Notes: generated by a model not told the origin, from the sequence alone. DNA of 64,000 bases from an uncultured Acetatifactor sp. (GCA_934402375.1 CAKRUB010000004.1:58405-122404), one strand, 5' to 3'; counted from the stretch's first letter, positions 26,592 through 36,408 are shown. Translations and numbers: made by a program.

Positions 26592-27272
26592 ATGAAAAAA
26601 GCTTTGGTTGGAGTTTTAGCTGCATGCGGCATGGTTATGCTCACCGGGTGTGCGGTTGCGAAGAATCTGGATTTTGACAGCGAGGAGGCTGCACAGAACG
26701 CGCTGGATACCGCGTCAGTCGTGAAGTTCGATGGCGACGACATCAAGGAGGTGCACCAGACGGGAAATATTTATGCGGACGGCAAGGTTGCCGGTTTCCT
26801 GCAGGAGGAGGGCTTCCTGAACAGCCAGATAATTATCTCGATGAATGACAACACATGGATGTATCAGAAAATTGTGGAGGATGAACCGAGCAGCGAGGAA
26901 CTGCCGGGTGAGGCTATGGGCTCTGCCTACGGCATGTTTGATTCCAACGATAATGCCGTTGCCTATGTGCAGGAGCGGCTGATGGAAACGGAGGTTTTTC
27001 CCAGAGCTTTCTACCTTGTTTTTCTGGATGCCGACGGCAATCCGACAGGGTATCTGGCGGATGAGGAAGGAAAGAATGTCTATGATTTTGACGGCAATCT
27101 GGTCTGCACCGGCAGTGCACAGATGAACGGTGTTTTGGGAACTGACTACAATGTTGAGATCCAGATGGAGCCCGGAACGGATGCACAGATTGACTTCGCG
27201 TATAAGCTGGGATTGTATGCAAAGCTGTATTACGATCTGAGAAGCTGGTACAGCTTAACATATAGCGATTGA
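26592..27272 (+). CDS. Putative lipoprotein of unknown function
   Basis: A 226-residue protein with a clear signal peptide and lipobox (MKKALVGVLAACGMVMLTGC, Cys20 as the lipidated residue). The mature part is acidic, with strand-rich segments such as GKVAGFLQEEGFLNSQIIISMND and FYLVFLDADGNPTGYLADEEGKNVYDFDGNLVCTGS. I recognise no family. It follows the LURP-like membrane protein gene with a 21-base gap, so both probably act at the cell surface. Confidence 0.7.
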   Translation: MKKALVGVLAACGMVMLTGCAVAKNLDFDSEEAAQNALDTASVVKFDGDDIKEVHQTGNIYADGKVAGFLQEEGFLNSQIIISMNDNTWMYQKIVEDEPSSEELPGEAMGSAYGMFDSNDNAVAYVQERLMETEVFPRAFYLVFLDADGNPTGYLADEEGKNVYDFDGNLVCTGSAQMNGVLGTDYNVEIQMEPGTDAQIDFAYKLGLYAKLYYDLRSWYSLTYSD

Positions 27273-27319
27273 TAGGGCTTGATTTTGTGGAATAAATATG
27301 CTTTAATGTTAATGACTAT

Positions 27320-27337
27320 TTGTTAAAAAAATATCAT
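27320..27337 (+). promoter_or_regulatory. Possible Rex-type half-site before the hydrogenase
   Basis: TTGTTAA at 27320-27326 matches the left half of the clostridial Rex operator (TTGTTAANNNNTTAACAA); the right half (ATATCAT) fits only at four of seven bases. A weak promoter TTGATT-17-TTTAAT lies just upstream near 27280-27308. Confidence 0.25.
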
Positions 27338-27388
27338 TCAACATTGAGTGTACTGATGAGGTGCGCACGGGAAAGGCGGCAAAGACAG

Positions 27389-28891
27389 ATGAGCAGTATG
27401 AGAGGGATAGACACCCCTGTAAGGCAGCGGAGAAGAAGAGTGTTCAAGGAGGTAGCAAACCTTGCTTACCACTCGACCAACCTGAAGGATGACATGGAGG
27501 CGCTTCCCTATAAGATCGTAGATTACGAAGAATCCCAGTATTGGGAGAGTGTGTACCGCGACCGTGCGATTATCCGTGAGAGAATCCGGCTTGCCATGGG
27601 AATGAGTCTTCGCCCGGAGAACAGAGAACATCCGGGACATCTGACACAGGGGCTGGAGGAGAGTAATATCGACGAAAAGTATTACGAGCCGCCGCTGATG
27701 CAGGTCATTCCGTCTGCGTGCAATGCCTGTCCCGAGAACCGCTATGAGGTGACAAGCTCCTGCATGGGCTGCCCTGCACATCCCTGCCAGAGTGTGTGCC
27801 CGCGGGGCGCGATTTCCATGAAGGACGGGAAATCTGTCATCGATCAGGAAAAGTGTGTCAAGTGCGGAAAGTGTAAGGATGTATGTCCTTACGATGCCAT
27901 CTGTCACAAGGAACGCCCCTGTAAGGCGGCGTGCGGTGTAAATGCCATCAAATCGGACAAGGTCGGCAGGGCGTGTATCGATGAGGAGATGTGTGTCTCC
28001 TGTGGTATGTGTATGGTGAGCTGTCCGTTCGGTGCAATCGCGGATAAATCGCAGATTTTCCAGCTGATCCGCGCGATGCAGTCCGGCAGAACTATCATTG
28101 CGCAGGTCGCTCCGGCGTTTGCGGGACAGTTTGGACCGAAGGTGACGCCGGATATGTTCAAGACGGCATTGAAGGAGCTCGGCTTTGCGGATGTCTATGA
28201 GACGGCGCTCGGCGCGGACATGGGCTGCATGAAAGAGGCAGAGCATTATGTGAATGAGGTGGCGAGCGGGAAGCAGGCCTTCGCACTGACCTCCTGCTGC
28301 CCTTCATGGTCGGTCATGGCGAAAAATCTTTTCCCGGAGACGATCGACAAGATCAGCAATGAGCTGACACCCATGGTTGCGACGGCGCGGATTATCAAGC
28401 AGGAGCATCCCGAGGCGTCGGTGGTATTTATCGGACCCTGTGCGTCAAAGAAGCTGGAGGCGAGCCGGAGAACGGTGCGTTCAGACGTCGATTTCGTCAT
28501 TACCTTCGAGGAGCTGACGGGAATGTTCGAGGCGAAGGGGATTCTGCTGGATGAGATCAAGGCGATGGACGAGATGCAGGATGCGACCGGCGCTGGACGT
28601 GGCTACGGTGTTGCGGGCGGCGTTGCAAACGCGATCGAGAAGTGCATCGAGACCTATTATCCCGGAACCGAGGTAAAGATTGAGCATGCGGAGGGACTTG
28701 CGGAATGCCGGAAGATGTTGCTGCTCGCAAAGGCGGGAAAGAAGAACGGCTATCTGATCGAGGGAATGGCTTGTCCGGGCGGCTGCGTCGCCGGTGCGGG
28801 GACGAATATTGCAGTCTGCCAGGCGGCGAAGGAGGTCGCAAAGTTCAAGGCGGCGGCGAAGGATGCGCTCCCGAAGGAAGCGGAGGAGTAA
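27389..28891 (+). CDS. Monomeric [FeFe] hydrogenase (group B type)
   Basis: Reversible H2 production with ferredoxin in fermentative anaerobes. The 500-residue protein has an N-terminal Cys-rich region (CNACP, CMGCPAHPCQSVCP) and two 4Fe-4S ferredoxin motifs (CVKCGKCKDVCPYDAIC, CVSCGMCMVSCPFGAI), then the three H-cluster signatures: TSCCPSW, GPCASKKLEA and EGMACPGGC. The PCxSKKLEA and CPGGC forms point to group B rather than the classical CpI type. The start is probably 27389 (MSSMRGID); AAAGG lies about 13 bases upstream, and the frame continues to 27320 with less typical residues. The H-cluster maturases are not in the window. Confidence 0.9.
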   Translation: MSSMRGIDTPVRQRRRRVFKEVANLAYHSTNLKDDMEALPYKIVDYEESQYWESVYRDRAIIRERIRLAMGMSLRPENREHPGHLTQGLEESNIDEKYYEPPLMQVIPSACNACPENRYEVTSSCMGCPAHPCQSVCPRGAISMKDGKSVIDQEKCVKCGKCKDVCPYDAICHKERPCKAACGVNAIKSDKVGRACIDEEMCVSCGMCMVSCPFGAIADKSQIFQLIRAMQSGRTIIAQVAPAFAGQFGPKVTPDMFKTALKELGFADVYETALGADMGCMKEAEHYVNEVASGKQAFALTSCCPSWSVMAKNLFPETIDKISNELTPMVATARIIKQEHPEASVVFIGPCASKKLEASRRTVRSDVDFVITFEELTGMFEAKGILLDEIKAMDEMQDATGAGRGYGVAGGVANAIEKCIETYYPGTEVKIEHAEGLAECRKMLLLAKAGKKNGYLIEGMACPGGCVAGAGTNIAVCQAAKEVAKFKAAAKDALPKEAEE

Positions 28892-28972
28892 TGGCGGCTT
28901 TCCGAAAGTCGATATTGCGTTTTGGCGGAAAAGAGACTACAATAGTTCTACATGACTATGAAATAGGTAATT

Positions 28973-29164
28973 GTGAAACTCAAGTTTTCGCAAGTGACGT
29001 TGCACAAAATGTACAGACCACCGCAGGCACGCTCTCGCTACCTTCCGCACGCAGCGGTGCATAAGATGCTATAGTACAGCATCTAAGCACCGGCGGCTCC
29101 AGAGTGCGCTGCTTGTGGTCATGTACATTCTGCACAACTGTTATTTGAAATTGGTGAGTTTCAC
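28973..29164 (-). mobile_element. 140-bp inverted-repeat element, copy 1 (with outer repeats)
   Basis: Core 28999-29138 is the reverse complement of the copies at 47200 and 53271. Ends GTTGCACAAAATGTAC and GTACATTCTGCACAAC pair; an outer repeat GTGAAACTCA / TGAGTTTCAC extends the palindrome to 28973-29164. The apical stem here reads AGATGC/GCATCT. It fills most of the 313-base gap between the hydrogenase gene and gltX; nothing else is seen in that gap. Confidence 0.85.
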
Positions 29165-29204
29165 AATGCTTATATGATTATGAAAGAGAAATGAGGAATT
29201 AACC

Positions 29205-30659
29205 ATGAAAATCAGAACCAGATATGCGCCCAGCCCGACAGGCAGGATGCATGTGGGAAATTTGCGTTCCGCGCTGTATGAATTTCTGATCGCAAAGCAT
29301 GCGGGCGGAGACTTTATGCTCCGTATCGAGGATACGGATCAGGAGCGTTTTGTCGAGGGGGCAACGGAGATTATCTACCGCACGCTTGAGAAGACGGGGC
29401 TTGTCCATGACGAAGGCCCGGACAAGGACGGCGGCTATGGTCCGTATGTCCAGAGCGAGAGAATGAAGACAGGCATCTATATGAAATATGCCAAGGAGCT
29501 TATCGATAAGGGCGAGGCCTATTATTGCTTCTGCGACAAGGAGCGCCTTGCGTCCCTGAAGACGGAGGTTGTCGAGGGCAAGGAGATCACCGTGTATGAC
29601 AAGCATTGCCTGCATCTTTCAAAGGAAGAGGTCGAGGCGAACCTTGCAGCGGGAAAGCCCTTTGTCATCAGACAGAACAACCCGACCGAGGGAACGACGA
29701 CCTTCCACGATGAGTTGTACGGAGACATCACGGTTGAGAATAAAGAGCTCGACGATATGATCCTGATTAAGTCCGACGGCTATCCGACCTACAACTTTGC
29801 AAATGTTGTCGATGACCACACGATGAATATCACGCATGTGGTGAGAGGAAATGAATATCTTTCCTCTTCACCGAAATATGTCCGTCTCTATGATGCGTTT
29901 GGCTGGGAGGTTCCGGTTTATGTACACCTTCCGCTGATCACGGATGAAAACCATAAGAAGCTCTCCAAGCGGAGCGGACATTCCTCCTTTGAGGATCTGC
30001 TGGAGCAGGGCTTTGTCACCGAGGCGATCGTGAACTATATCGCTCTGCTCGGATGGAGTCCGGAAGATAACCGCGAGATGTTCACGCTGGACGAGCTTAT
30101 CAAGGAGTTTGATTATCACAGGATCAGCAAATCACCCGCCGTGTTTGACATTGTGAAGCTGCGTTGGATGAACGGCGAATATATCAAGGCAATGGACTTC
30201 GATAAGTTTTACGAGATGGCTGAGCCTTATCTGAAGCAGGCGTTGACAAAGGAACTTGATTTAAAGAAGATTGCGGGAATGGTAAAGACCCGTATCGAGG
30301 TGTTCCCCGACATTGCGGGGCAGGTGGATTTCCTTGAGGAGCTGCCTGAATATGATGTGGCGATGTATACGCACAAGAAGATGAAGACTGACAGTGCATC
30401 CTCGCTGCAGGTATTAAAGGATGTACTTCCGATGCTGGAGGCGCAGGAGGATTACAGTAATGACGGTCTGTATCAGATGCTGCTTCAGTATGTGGAGGAG
30501 AAGGGCGTGAAGAACGGTTATGTCATGTGGCCGATCCGAACGGCTGTATCCGGCAAGCAGATGACTCCCGCCGGTGCTACAGAGATTATGGAGCTTCTGG
30601 GCAAGGAGGAGACATTAAAGAGAATCAGGAAGGGCATAGAGAAACTGGAAAATGCCTGA
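29205..30659 (+). CDS. gltX: Glutamyl-tRNA synthetase
   Basis: Charges tRNA-Glu (and in many Bacillota also tRNA-Gln, later amidated by GatCAB). The 484-residue protein has the class I signature [19 protein letters not shown] (HVGN for HIGH), [12 protein letters not shown], the KLSKR motif in [16 protein letters not shown], and the C-terminal anticodon-binding region. Complete. Its last eight bases overlap the helicase start, implying coupled translation. Confidence 0.97.
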   Translation: MKIRTRYAPSPTGRMHVGNLRSALYEFLIAKHAGGDFMLRIEDTDQERFVEGATEIIYRTLEKTGLVHDEGPDKDGGYGPYVQSERMKTGIYMKYAKELIDKGEAYYCFCDKERLASLKTEVVEGKEITVYDKHCLHLSKEEVEANLAAGKPFVIRQNNPTEGTTTFHDELYGDITVENKELDDMILIKSDGYPTYNFANVVDDHTMNITHVVRGNEYLSSSPKYVRLYDAFGWEVPVYVHLPLITDENHKKLSKRSGHSSFEDLLEQGFVTEAIVNYIALLGWSPEDNREMFTLDELIKEFDYHRISKSPAVFDIVKLRWMNGEYIKAMDFDKFYEMAEPYLKQALTKELDLKKIAGMVKTRIEVFPDIAGQVDFLEELPEYDVAMYTHKKMKTDSASSLQVLKDVLPMLEAQEDYSNDGLYQMLLQYVEEKGVKNGYVMWPIRTAVSGKQMTPAGATEIMELLGKEETLKRIRKGIEKLENA

Positions 30660-32517
30660 TCTGAGTAAGATGAATGAGGCACAGCGATGTGCTGTTACCT
30701 GGGGAGAGGGGCCGCTGCTTTTGCTGGCGGGTCCCGGCTCCGGGAAAACCTATACCGTCACAAACCGTATTCTTTATCTGATCGAACAGGGTGTTCCACC
30801 CGAAGAAATCCTCGTTATTACCTTTACAAAAGAAGCCGCGGAGGCAATGCGGCAGCGTTTCCGGAAGTTGTCGGTCGGGAATTGTCCGGTTAATTTTGGC
30901 ACCTTCCATTCTGTCTTTTATCATATCCTGTTGGAATCCGAGAGAGCAAAGCATCGGAAACTCCTCACGGATCGTGAAAAGAGAAAGATCCTGTATTCCA
31001 TAATTAAACAAATGCAGACCAGTTCGGGCGGAGCCATCCCGGAGGCAGAATATTCGGAGGATATACCCCGCATCATGGCAGCAATCAGCCTGTACAAGAA
31101 TACCGTTGACCTCAGTCGTGCGATAGCGGAAATGCCTTCAGATTGGAGGGAACATTTTGAAAAAATCATGGAGAACTATTCTGCGGTGATGCGAAAGAAC
31201 AGAGAAATTGATTTTGACGATATGCTCTTTGCGTGTAAGAAGCTTCTGGAGGCGGATCAGGTTTTCAGAAGCAGCTGGCAGAAGCGGTTCCGGCACATAC
31301 TGATCGATGAATTTCAAGACTGCAATCCGGTTCAGTATGAGGTGATAAAGCTGCTGACATCGGCTCCGTATAATATATTTGCCGTGGGGGACGATGATCA
31401 GTCTATTTATGGCTTCCGTGGGGCGGATCCGGATATTATGCGGCGTTTCGCGGATGAATTTGTGGCGCGGAGGCTTTTGCTGAATATCAATTACCGCTGC
31501 AAGAGAGAGATTGTCACGGCATCACTGGCAGTCATCGGGGAAAACAGGAACCGCTTTCCGAAGGAATTGCAGGCAGCGGAAAACAGCGGCGACAAGGCGC
31601 TGGCTCTCCTGCATTTCACTGACAGAAAGGAACAGGATGCGTGGCTTTTAAGGGAGGCAGAGCAATGGAAGTCCCGGAATGATGGTCACTTAAGCTGCGC
31701 GATCCTTTTTCGGACAAATTCTGCCATGCAGCGTGTGGCGGCAATCCTGCACGGCAACGGAATTTCGTTTGGCATGAGGGATGAGGGAAAAAGTATTTAT
31801 GAGCATTTTATTGCGAAGGACATTATGGCATATCTTTCGTTGGCTGCCAGGGACTGGCGCAGGGAGCTGCTGCTCCGGGTTATCAACCGCCCATCCCGCT
31901 ATATCAGCAGAGAGTCGGTGGGGGAGGGGAGGACGCTGGCTGAAATACGGATGTATTACAGGAAAAGAGACGGAGAGAAGGCATTGCGCGAAAGCTGCTG
32001 TGACAGGCTGGAGCAGCTCGAACGACAGCTGCGTGCCCTCTCGAAGATGTCACCGGGGCTTGCGGTTTCTTATCTCCTAAAGGCGGTGGGCTATGGGGAG
32101 TATCTCAGGAGCATTTCCGGCGGAAATAAGGAGCGGCTGGCGAAGTGGCAGGAGCTTGCGGAATGGTTCAGGAATGATGCAGCGCGCTACGACAGTCTTG
32201 CAGAGTGGAAGGCGGCGCAGGAGGCATACACGGAGACCGCAATGAAGAGGAAGAAGGCTGTGCGGGAGGAGGCGTTGCAGCTGATGACGGTGCACAGTGC
32301 GAAGGGGCTTGAATTTGACAGGGTGATTGTCCCGGAATGCAACGAGAAGAATTTTCCTTTGGGGGAAATGCAGAGCAGGGAGACGATAGAGGAGGAGCGC
32401 AGGATCTTCTATGTCGCCCTGACAAGGGCAAAGAAAAATCTGGAGCTGCTGTATCTCACAGGAGATCAGACGCGCCCCAGACTTCCGTCCAGATTTTTAA
32501 ATCCGTTATTGAAATAA
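30652..32517 (+). CDS. UvrD/Rep-type ATP-dependent DNA helicase
   Basis: A 621-residue superfamily 1A helicase: motif [17 protein letters not shown], motif Ia [17 protein letters not shown], motif [10 protein letters not shown], motif [19 protein letters not shown], motif [11 protein letters not shown], motif [27 protein letters not shown] and motif [16 protein letters not shown]. These 3'-5' helicases act in repair and replication restart. It is shorter than PcrA/UvrD (about 720-740) because the C-terminal tail is missing, which is usual for this stand-alone clostridial group. Start overlaps the gltX stop by eight bases. Converges with the DUF1292 gene ten bases away. Confidence 0.93.
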   Translation: MPDLSKMNEAQRCAVTWGEGPLLLLAGPGSGKTYTVTNRILYLIEQGVPPEEILVITFTKEAAEAMRQRFRKLSVGNCPVNFGTFHSVFYHILLESERAKHRKLLTDREKRKILYSIIKQMQTSSGGAIPEAEYSEDIPRIMAAISLYKNTVDLSRAIAEMPSDWREHFEKIMENYSAVMRKNREIDFDDMLFACKKLLEADQVFRSSWQKRFRHILIDEFQDCNPVQYEVIKLLTSAPYNIFAVGDDDQSIYGFRGADPDIMRRFADEFVARRLLLNINYRCKREIVTASLAVIGENRNRFPKELQAAENSGDKALALLHFTDRKEQDAWLLREAEQWKSRNDGHLSCAILFRTNSAMQRVAAILHGNGISFGMRDEGKSIYEHFIAKDIMAYLSLAARDWRRELLLRVINRPSRYISRESVGEGRTLAEIRMYYRKRDGEKALRESCCDRLEQLERQLRALSKMSPGLAVSYLLKAVGYGEYLRSISGGNKERLAKWQELAEWFRNDAARYDSLAEWKAAQEAYTETAMKRKKAVREEALQLMTVHSAKGLEFDRVIVPECNEKNFPLGEMQSRETIEEERRIFYVALTRAKKNLELLYLTGDQTRPRLPSRFLNPLLK

Positions 32518-32527
32518 AGGCGATGAG

Positions 32528-32860
32528 TTATTCTTCCTCGTCGTCCGCATCGATCAGCTCGTCAAATTCGCAGCTGTCAAGGTATTCGTCGAACGCATCT
32601 GCCACCTTCTCGTATTCGGCATCGTCGTCGATGTAGAGAAGCTCGGGCTCCTCGTTCGGATCGTCCGGGTTTTCACGGTAACCGTAAAACCATACCTCAC
32701 CGTCTTCATTTTCGCCATCCTCATTCAAAGGAAGGAGCACAATATAATCCTTTTCCTCTACCGTGAGGATCGTGATTACCGCACAGTTGACATTGGTGCC
32801 GTCGTCCAGCTCAAGCTCTACGGTCATTTCTTCGTCATCATAATCTTTATTCTTTCCCAT
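32528..32860 (-). CDS. DUF1292 domain protein (YrzB-like)
   Basis: A very acidic 110-residue protein with the DUF1292 core MTVELELDDGTNVNCAVITILTVEEKDYIVLLPL, followed by EVWFYGYRENPDDPNEEPELLYIDDDAEYEKVADAFDEYLD. Family members are small cytosolic proteins of unknown function; in many Clostridia they lie near yrrK/yrzL, which are not here. GGAGG precedes the start, and a good promoter lies at 32885-32913 on the same strand. Confidence 0.93.
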   Translation of the reverse strand: MGKNKDYDDEEMTVELELDDGTNVNCAVITILTVEEKDYIVLLPLNEDGENEDGEVWFYGYRENPDDPNEEPELLYIDDDAEYEKVADAFDEYLDSCEFDELIDADDEEE

Positions 32861-32884
32861 GGCAGCCTCCTGACTTTTTTTATT

Positions 32885-32913
32885 AGTATACCCTTTTTTA
32901 ATTCAATTTGCAA
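32885..32913 (-). promoter_or_regulatory. Sigma-A-like promoter for the DUF1292 gene
   Basis: On the minus strand, TTGCAA (32908-32913), 17-base spacer, TATACT (32885-32890), 25 bases before the start codon. Confidence 0.75.
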
Positions 32914-32944
32914 TATTTCTGTAATATGTTACAATGTATCCTAT

Positions 32945-33418
32945 AACAGTTCAGCCATGAACATGCGTGTTCGCAAAATCATGCTCGCATGATTTTGCGA
33001 ACCGACATGTTCATGAGAAGAGCGCCCGCTTATGAGCAAAGGAAGTCGCGGCAGCGACGGAAAGCGCGTAAGCGCGACTTTGCGAATGGCGCGAGCTGAA
33101 CTGTTAGATGCCGGCGGATGCGTGTTCGCAAAATCATGCTCGCATGATTTTGCGAACCGACATGTTCGTGAGAAGAGCGCCCGCCTATGAGCAAAGGAAG
33201 TCGCGGCAGCGACGGGAAGCGCGTAAGCGCGACTTTGCGAATGGGAGCGAGCTGAACTGTTAGGGAAGTCGGAACATGCGTGTTCGCAAAATCATGCTTG
33301 CATGATTTTGCGAACCGACATGTTCGTGAGAAGAGCGCCCGCCTATGAGCAAAGGAAGTCGCGGCAGCGACGGAAAGCGCGTAAGCGCGACTTTGCGAAT
33401 GGCGCGAGCTGAACTGTT
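32945..33418. repeat. Three tandem copies of a 143-bp palindrome-bearing repeat
   Basis: Units at 32963-33105, 33118-33261 and 33276-33418 are almost identical and are separated by unrelated 12-14 base spacers. Each carries TTCGCAAAATCATGC, a two-base loop and its exact complement, flanked by AACATG/CATGTT, plus a GTCGCGGCAGCGAC hairpin and AGCGCGTAAGCGCG. The array begins with AACAGTTCAGC (32945) and each unit ends with its complement GCTGAACTGTT. No protein is supported; the long minus-strand frames here read the repeat. The 780-base gap between DUF1292 and the NlpC/P60 gene holds this array plus copy 2 of the 140-bp element. Confidence 0.92.
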
Positions 33419-33436
33419 CGACACAGGACGAGTGAC

Positions 33437-33576
33437 GTTGCGCGAAATGCACAGACCACCGCAGGCACGCTCTCGCTACCTTCCGCACGCAGCGGTGCAT
33501 AAGATGCCACAGCACGGCATCTAAGCACCGGCGGCTCCAGAGTGCGCTGCTTGTGGTCAGGTGCATTCCGTGCAAC
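33437..33576 (-). mobile_element. 140-bp inverted-repeat element, copy 2
   Basis: Same orientation as copy 1. End arms GTTGCGCGAAATGCAC and GTGCATTCCGTGCAAC; apical stem GATGCC/GGCATC, a compensated change compared with copy 1. The right flank continues to a TAATTGCAAAC-type end near 33610, also seen at copy 4. It directly follows the triple repeat. Confidence 0.85.
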
Positions 33577-33640
33577 TGTTGGGTTCGCAAGTTTATGAGG
33601 TTTGCAATTATCGGATATTCCGTATACGGAGGATAAAGTC

Positions 33641-35047
33641 ATGAAATACAAAATGATCAGTGTGTTTATCGTAGGGCTGCTCGCCGCAGGTCTCTATTCG
33701 GAGGCGGCGTCGGTTGAGACAGGGAGTGTTTCTGCGGTAAACATGGAAGATACAAATGAAATATCGGAAGATACACAGGAAACCATGGTGGATATGTCGT
33801 CACCGACCGCAGACGAGGAGTCTGGGAAAACGTCTGCGTCTGCTGTGAAGCTACAGGCACAGCAGGACGTTGCTGCACAGGATGCGGCTGCACAGGAGCC
33901 GCTCGACCTGTATGGGGGTATCCGTGCAAGCCTTGATTGGAACGGTATACCGTATCTGGGCGTTTCGGATCAGGCGGCACCACTGACGGGCAGCATCGGG
34001 ACGGAGGCTGTTCCTATGACGCAGGCGGGAGTCGCAGCAGGAGAAGGAGCCGAGGTGCAGGATGGAAATGCAGCAATGCAGGAAGACGAGGAAACGGAGA
34101 GCGAGTACGCTGACCTTGCGCTTGCAAACGTGACACACTATGTCAATGTCAGGACGGAGCCGAATACGTCGAGCACCATCGTGGGAAAAATATATCATGG
34201 TGCGGTGGCGCAGATTTTAGAGACGACGGACGGAGAGGACGGAGAGTGGTTCCGCATTGTCTCCGGCAATGTGGAGGGATATATAAAGTCAGAGTTTTTT
34301 CTGTACGGGGCGGCGGCAGAGGACGCGATCGAGGATTATGTCACGAGGTACGCTGTTGTGGAGGTAGACAGACTGAATGTGCGCAAGGAGGCGAACGTAG
34401 AATCCGGCAGAATCGGCTATGTTGACAGAGGGGAAAAGGTACAGATTCTCGAAAATTTCGGAGAATGGATGAAGGTTCAGTACACGGAGACGAAGACGGG
34501 ATATGTCGCTGCCCAGTATGTCACGGTGAAGGAAGAGTTTATCTATGCCAAGACGCTGGAGGAGGAAGCGGCGGAGCTTGCGGCGAAGAGAGCGCTTGAG
34601 GAGAGACAGAGCGTACCCGAAACAGCGGCAGCCGAGAATACGACTGTGGTTGTGACACCGCCGTCCGGAGATTATAGCACCAGCTCTGAGCTGCGGTCCG
34701 AGATCGTCGACTATGCGATGCAGTTTCTCGGAAACCGTTACGTTCACGGCGGAAGCTCGCTGGAGAGCGGCACGGATTGTTCCGGCTTTACCAGCCTGAT
34801 CTACGCAGTGTTCGGCTATTCTGTCAGCAGAACGCCGAGCGGACAGCTGTCCAGCTCGGGAAGAAGCATTGATTACAGCGAGGCACAGCCGGGTGACATC
34901 ATCTGCTATGGCTCGAAGAAATGTACACATGTCGGACTGTATATCGGCGGCGGACAGATCATACATTCCGCAAATTCCAGAAAGGGTGTCATTATCAGCG
35001 ACGCAACATATGATAACATTCTGGGCGTCAAGAATGTGATTGATTAG
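33641..35047 (+). CDS. Secreted SH3-SH3-NlpC/P60 peptidoglycan hydrolase
   Basis: A 468-residue secreted wall enzyme. A signal peptide (MKYKMISVFIVGLLAAGLYSEAAS) is followed by an acidic Ala/Gln-rich linker, two bacterial SH3 domains (about residues 160-230 with NVRTEPNTSSTIVGKIYHGA, and 240-305 with LNVRKEANVESGRIGYVDRGEKVQI), another linker, and a C-terminal NlpC/P60 domain (about 355-468) with catalytic Cys in GTDCSGFTSLIYAVFG, His in CTHVGLYIG and a third polar residue after IIHSANS. Such enzymes cut the gamma-D-Glu-meso-DAP bond. GGAGG at 33628 sets the start. Its stop codon overlaps the stop of the convergent capA-like gene. Confidence 0.92.
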   Translation: MKYKMISVFIVGLLAAGLYSEAASVETGSVSAVNMEDTNEISEDTQETMVDMSSPTADEESGKTSASAVKLQAQQDVAAQDAAAQEPLDLYGGIRASLDWNGIPYLGVSDQAAPLTGSIGTEAVPMTQAGVAAGEGAEVQDGNAAMQEDEETESEYADLALANVTHYVNVRTEPNTSSTIVGKIYHGAVAQILETTDGEDGEWFRIVSGNVEGYIKSEFFLYGAAAEDAIEDYVTRYAVVEVDRLNVRKEANVESGRIGYVDRGEKVQILENFGEWMKVQYTETKTGYVAAQYVTVKEEFIYAKTLEEEAAELAAKRALEERQSVPETAAAENTTVVVTPPSGDYSTSSELRSEIVDYAMQFLGNRYVHGGSSLESGTDCSGFTSLIYAVFGYSVSRTPSGQLSSSGRSIDYSEAQPGDIICYGSKKCTHVGLYIGGGQIIHSANSRKGVIISDATYDNILGVKNVID

Positions 35048-36378
35048 TTGGCACCCAGAATGTCGGAGCGCGTCAGAACCCAGTCACCGAAGATTTCGGC
35101 GCAGCGTGTCTGAAGATCGGACAGCCGGAGGGTCACGCCGCCGTAGCTGCGAATGCCATGCTTTGCCGCCAGCTCTTCGGTGTAGTCCTCCAGAAGATAG
35201 ACATTCTCCAGACGGACAGGACCGCTCACATAATGGCAGACAAGAGGAAGGACGCCAGAGGATTCCTTATTGATCGACACACCGTCCTCCGTCACATGGA
35301 ATGTGACCCACGCCATGCCTTCCAGCATGGAGAGCGTCTGCTTCTGTGTGGAGACATAGTTGCCGAGGGAATAATAGCAGAGAGCAGTGTTGGCGTTCTC
35401 CGAGACGATTTCCTCGACCGGCTGTGGAACATGGGGATGGGTGCCGATGATGAGGTCTGCTCCCGCCTGCGTCATTTCTTCCGCAAATTCTTTCTGGTAG
35501 CTGGAGGGCTTTGACTGGTATTCCGTTCCCCAGTGGGGGAAGACGATGACGATGTCGGCAAGCTCGTCCGCCTGCCGGATGTCCTCCAGAACCTTTGGAT
35601 TCAGTGTGGTAAAATCAATCAGTCCGTTCTTTTCGTTGTAGGCGCATAGCATATTCAAATGCTCCCGCAGATCGGACGGGATCGTTTGCGCATTTGGGCC
35701 ATAAGTATAGTTTAGAATGGCAAAGGTGACATCCCCGATGGTCAGTAGAGGAATGTCTTCTGCGGGAACATTTTCCCTGTCATAGATACCGGTCATCAGA
35801 ATGTCGGGATGTTCTTCGTTCCAATAGGCAACGCAGTTGCGGATGCCCTTTACGCCCTGATCGGCGGCATGATTTGTCGCATGGAGGACGATGTTAAAGC
35901 CTGCCGCAGCGATGGCATCGCCTGCCTCGGTAGGGGAGTTGAAGCGCGGGTAGCCGGAAAAGCCAAGCTCGTTTCCGCCGAGGATGGTTTCCTGATTGAT
36001 GACCCGGATATCGGAGGCATCCAGAAAATCAGTGATATTCTGGAAGAGGAAGGAATAATCATAGGTGCCGTCCGGGAGCTTGCCGGTGTTGACGATACCC
36101 ATGTGCATGAGGTTATCGCCGAGTGCCATGAGGAAAATGTCATACTCCACAAAAGGTGGTTCGGTCGGCTCGGGAGTCGGTGTCGGCTCGGGTGTGGCAG
36201 TCGGCTCGGGTGTGGTGACTTCTGTCGAAACGGCCGCCGGTTCGCTGGAAGAAACGGTGAGTAATGTGAGAAGTCCCTGCCTGTCCGGCAGGAAGGAGAA
36301 CGCGATCAGGCAGATGAGAACCAGTACCGGAATTATAATAGCTATGAAATATTTCTTTTTTGATTGAAAATTTTTCAC
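35044..36378 (-). CDS. CapA family protein (PGA_cap metallophosphatase-like)
   Basis: A 444-residue membrane-anchored protein: one N-terminal helix (residues 9-27), a Thr/Pro/Glu-rich wall linker (PEPTATPEPTPTPEPTEPP), then a CapA-type domain with LMALGDNLMHMGI, NQETILGG, FNIVLHATNHAADQG, VIVFPHWGTEYQ and LIIGTHPHVPQPVEEI. CapA belongs to poly-gamma-glutamate synthesis, but isolated homologues like this one, with no capB/C nearby, have unknown roles at the cell surface. It converges with the NlpC/P60 gene, the two stop codons sharing bases. Confidence 0.88.
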   Translation of the reverse strand: MKNFQSKKKYFIAIIIPVLVLICLIAFSFLPDRQGLLTLLTVSSSEPAAVSTEVTTPEPTATPEPTPTPEPTEPPFVEYDIFLMALGDNLMHMGIVNTGKLPDGTYDYSFLFQNITDFLDASDIRVINQETILGGNELGFSGYPRFNSPTEAGDAIAAAGFNIVLHATNHAADQGVKGIRNCVAYWNEEHPDILMTGIYDRENVPAEDIPLLTIGDVTFAILNYTYGPNAQTIPSDLREHLNMLCAYNEKNGLIDFTTLNPKVLEDIRQADELADIVIVFPHWGTEYQSKPSSYQKEFAEEMTQAGADLIIGTHPHVPQPVEEIVSENANTALCYYSLGNYVSTQKQTLSMLEGMAWVTFHVTEDGVSINKESSGVLPLVCHYVSGPVRLENVYLLEDYTEELAAKHGIRSYGGVTLRLSDLQTRCAEIFGDWVLTRSDILGAN

Positions 36379-36408
36379 TGGAAAATCCTCCTGTTTTCTA
36401 CTCCTTGT

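Noticed and set aside
27320..27388. Upstream extension of the hydrogenase (MLKKYHSTLSV...)
   Set aside because: It would begin at a TTG inside an AT-rich promoter-like stretch without SD; the ATG at 27389 fits better, though the ATG at 27356 cannot be fully excluded.
32945..33418. Possible CRISPR array
   Set aside because: Units are 143 bases with 12-14 base spacers; a CRISPR has short repeats and 30-40 base spacers, and there are no cas genes.
33030..33590. Minus frame of 186 codons through the triple repeat and the 140-bp element
   Set aside because: Its repeated peptide simply translates the repeats; similar peptides appear at 47173-47395 from copy 3, in other contexts.
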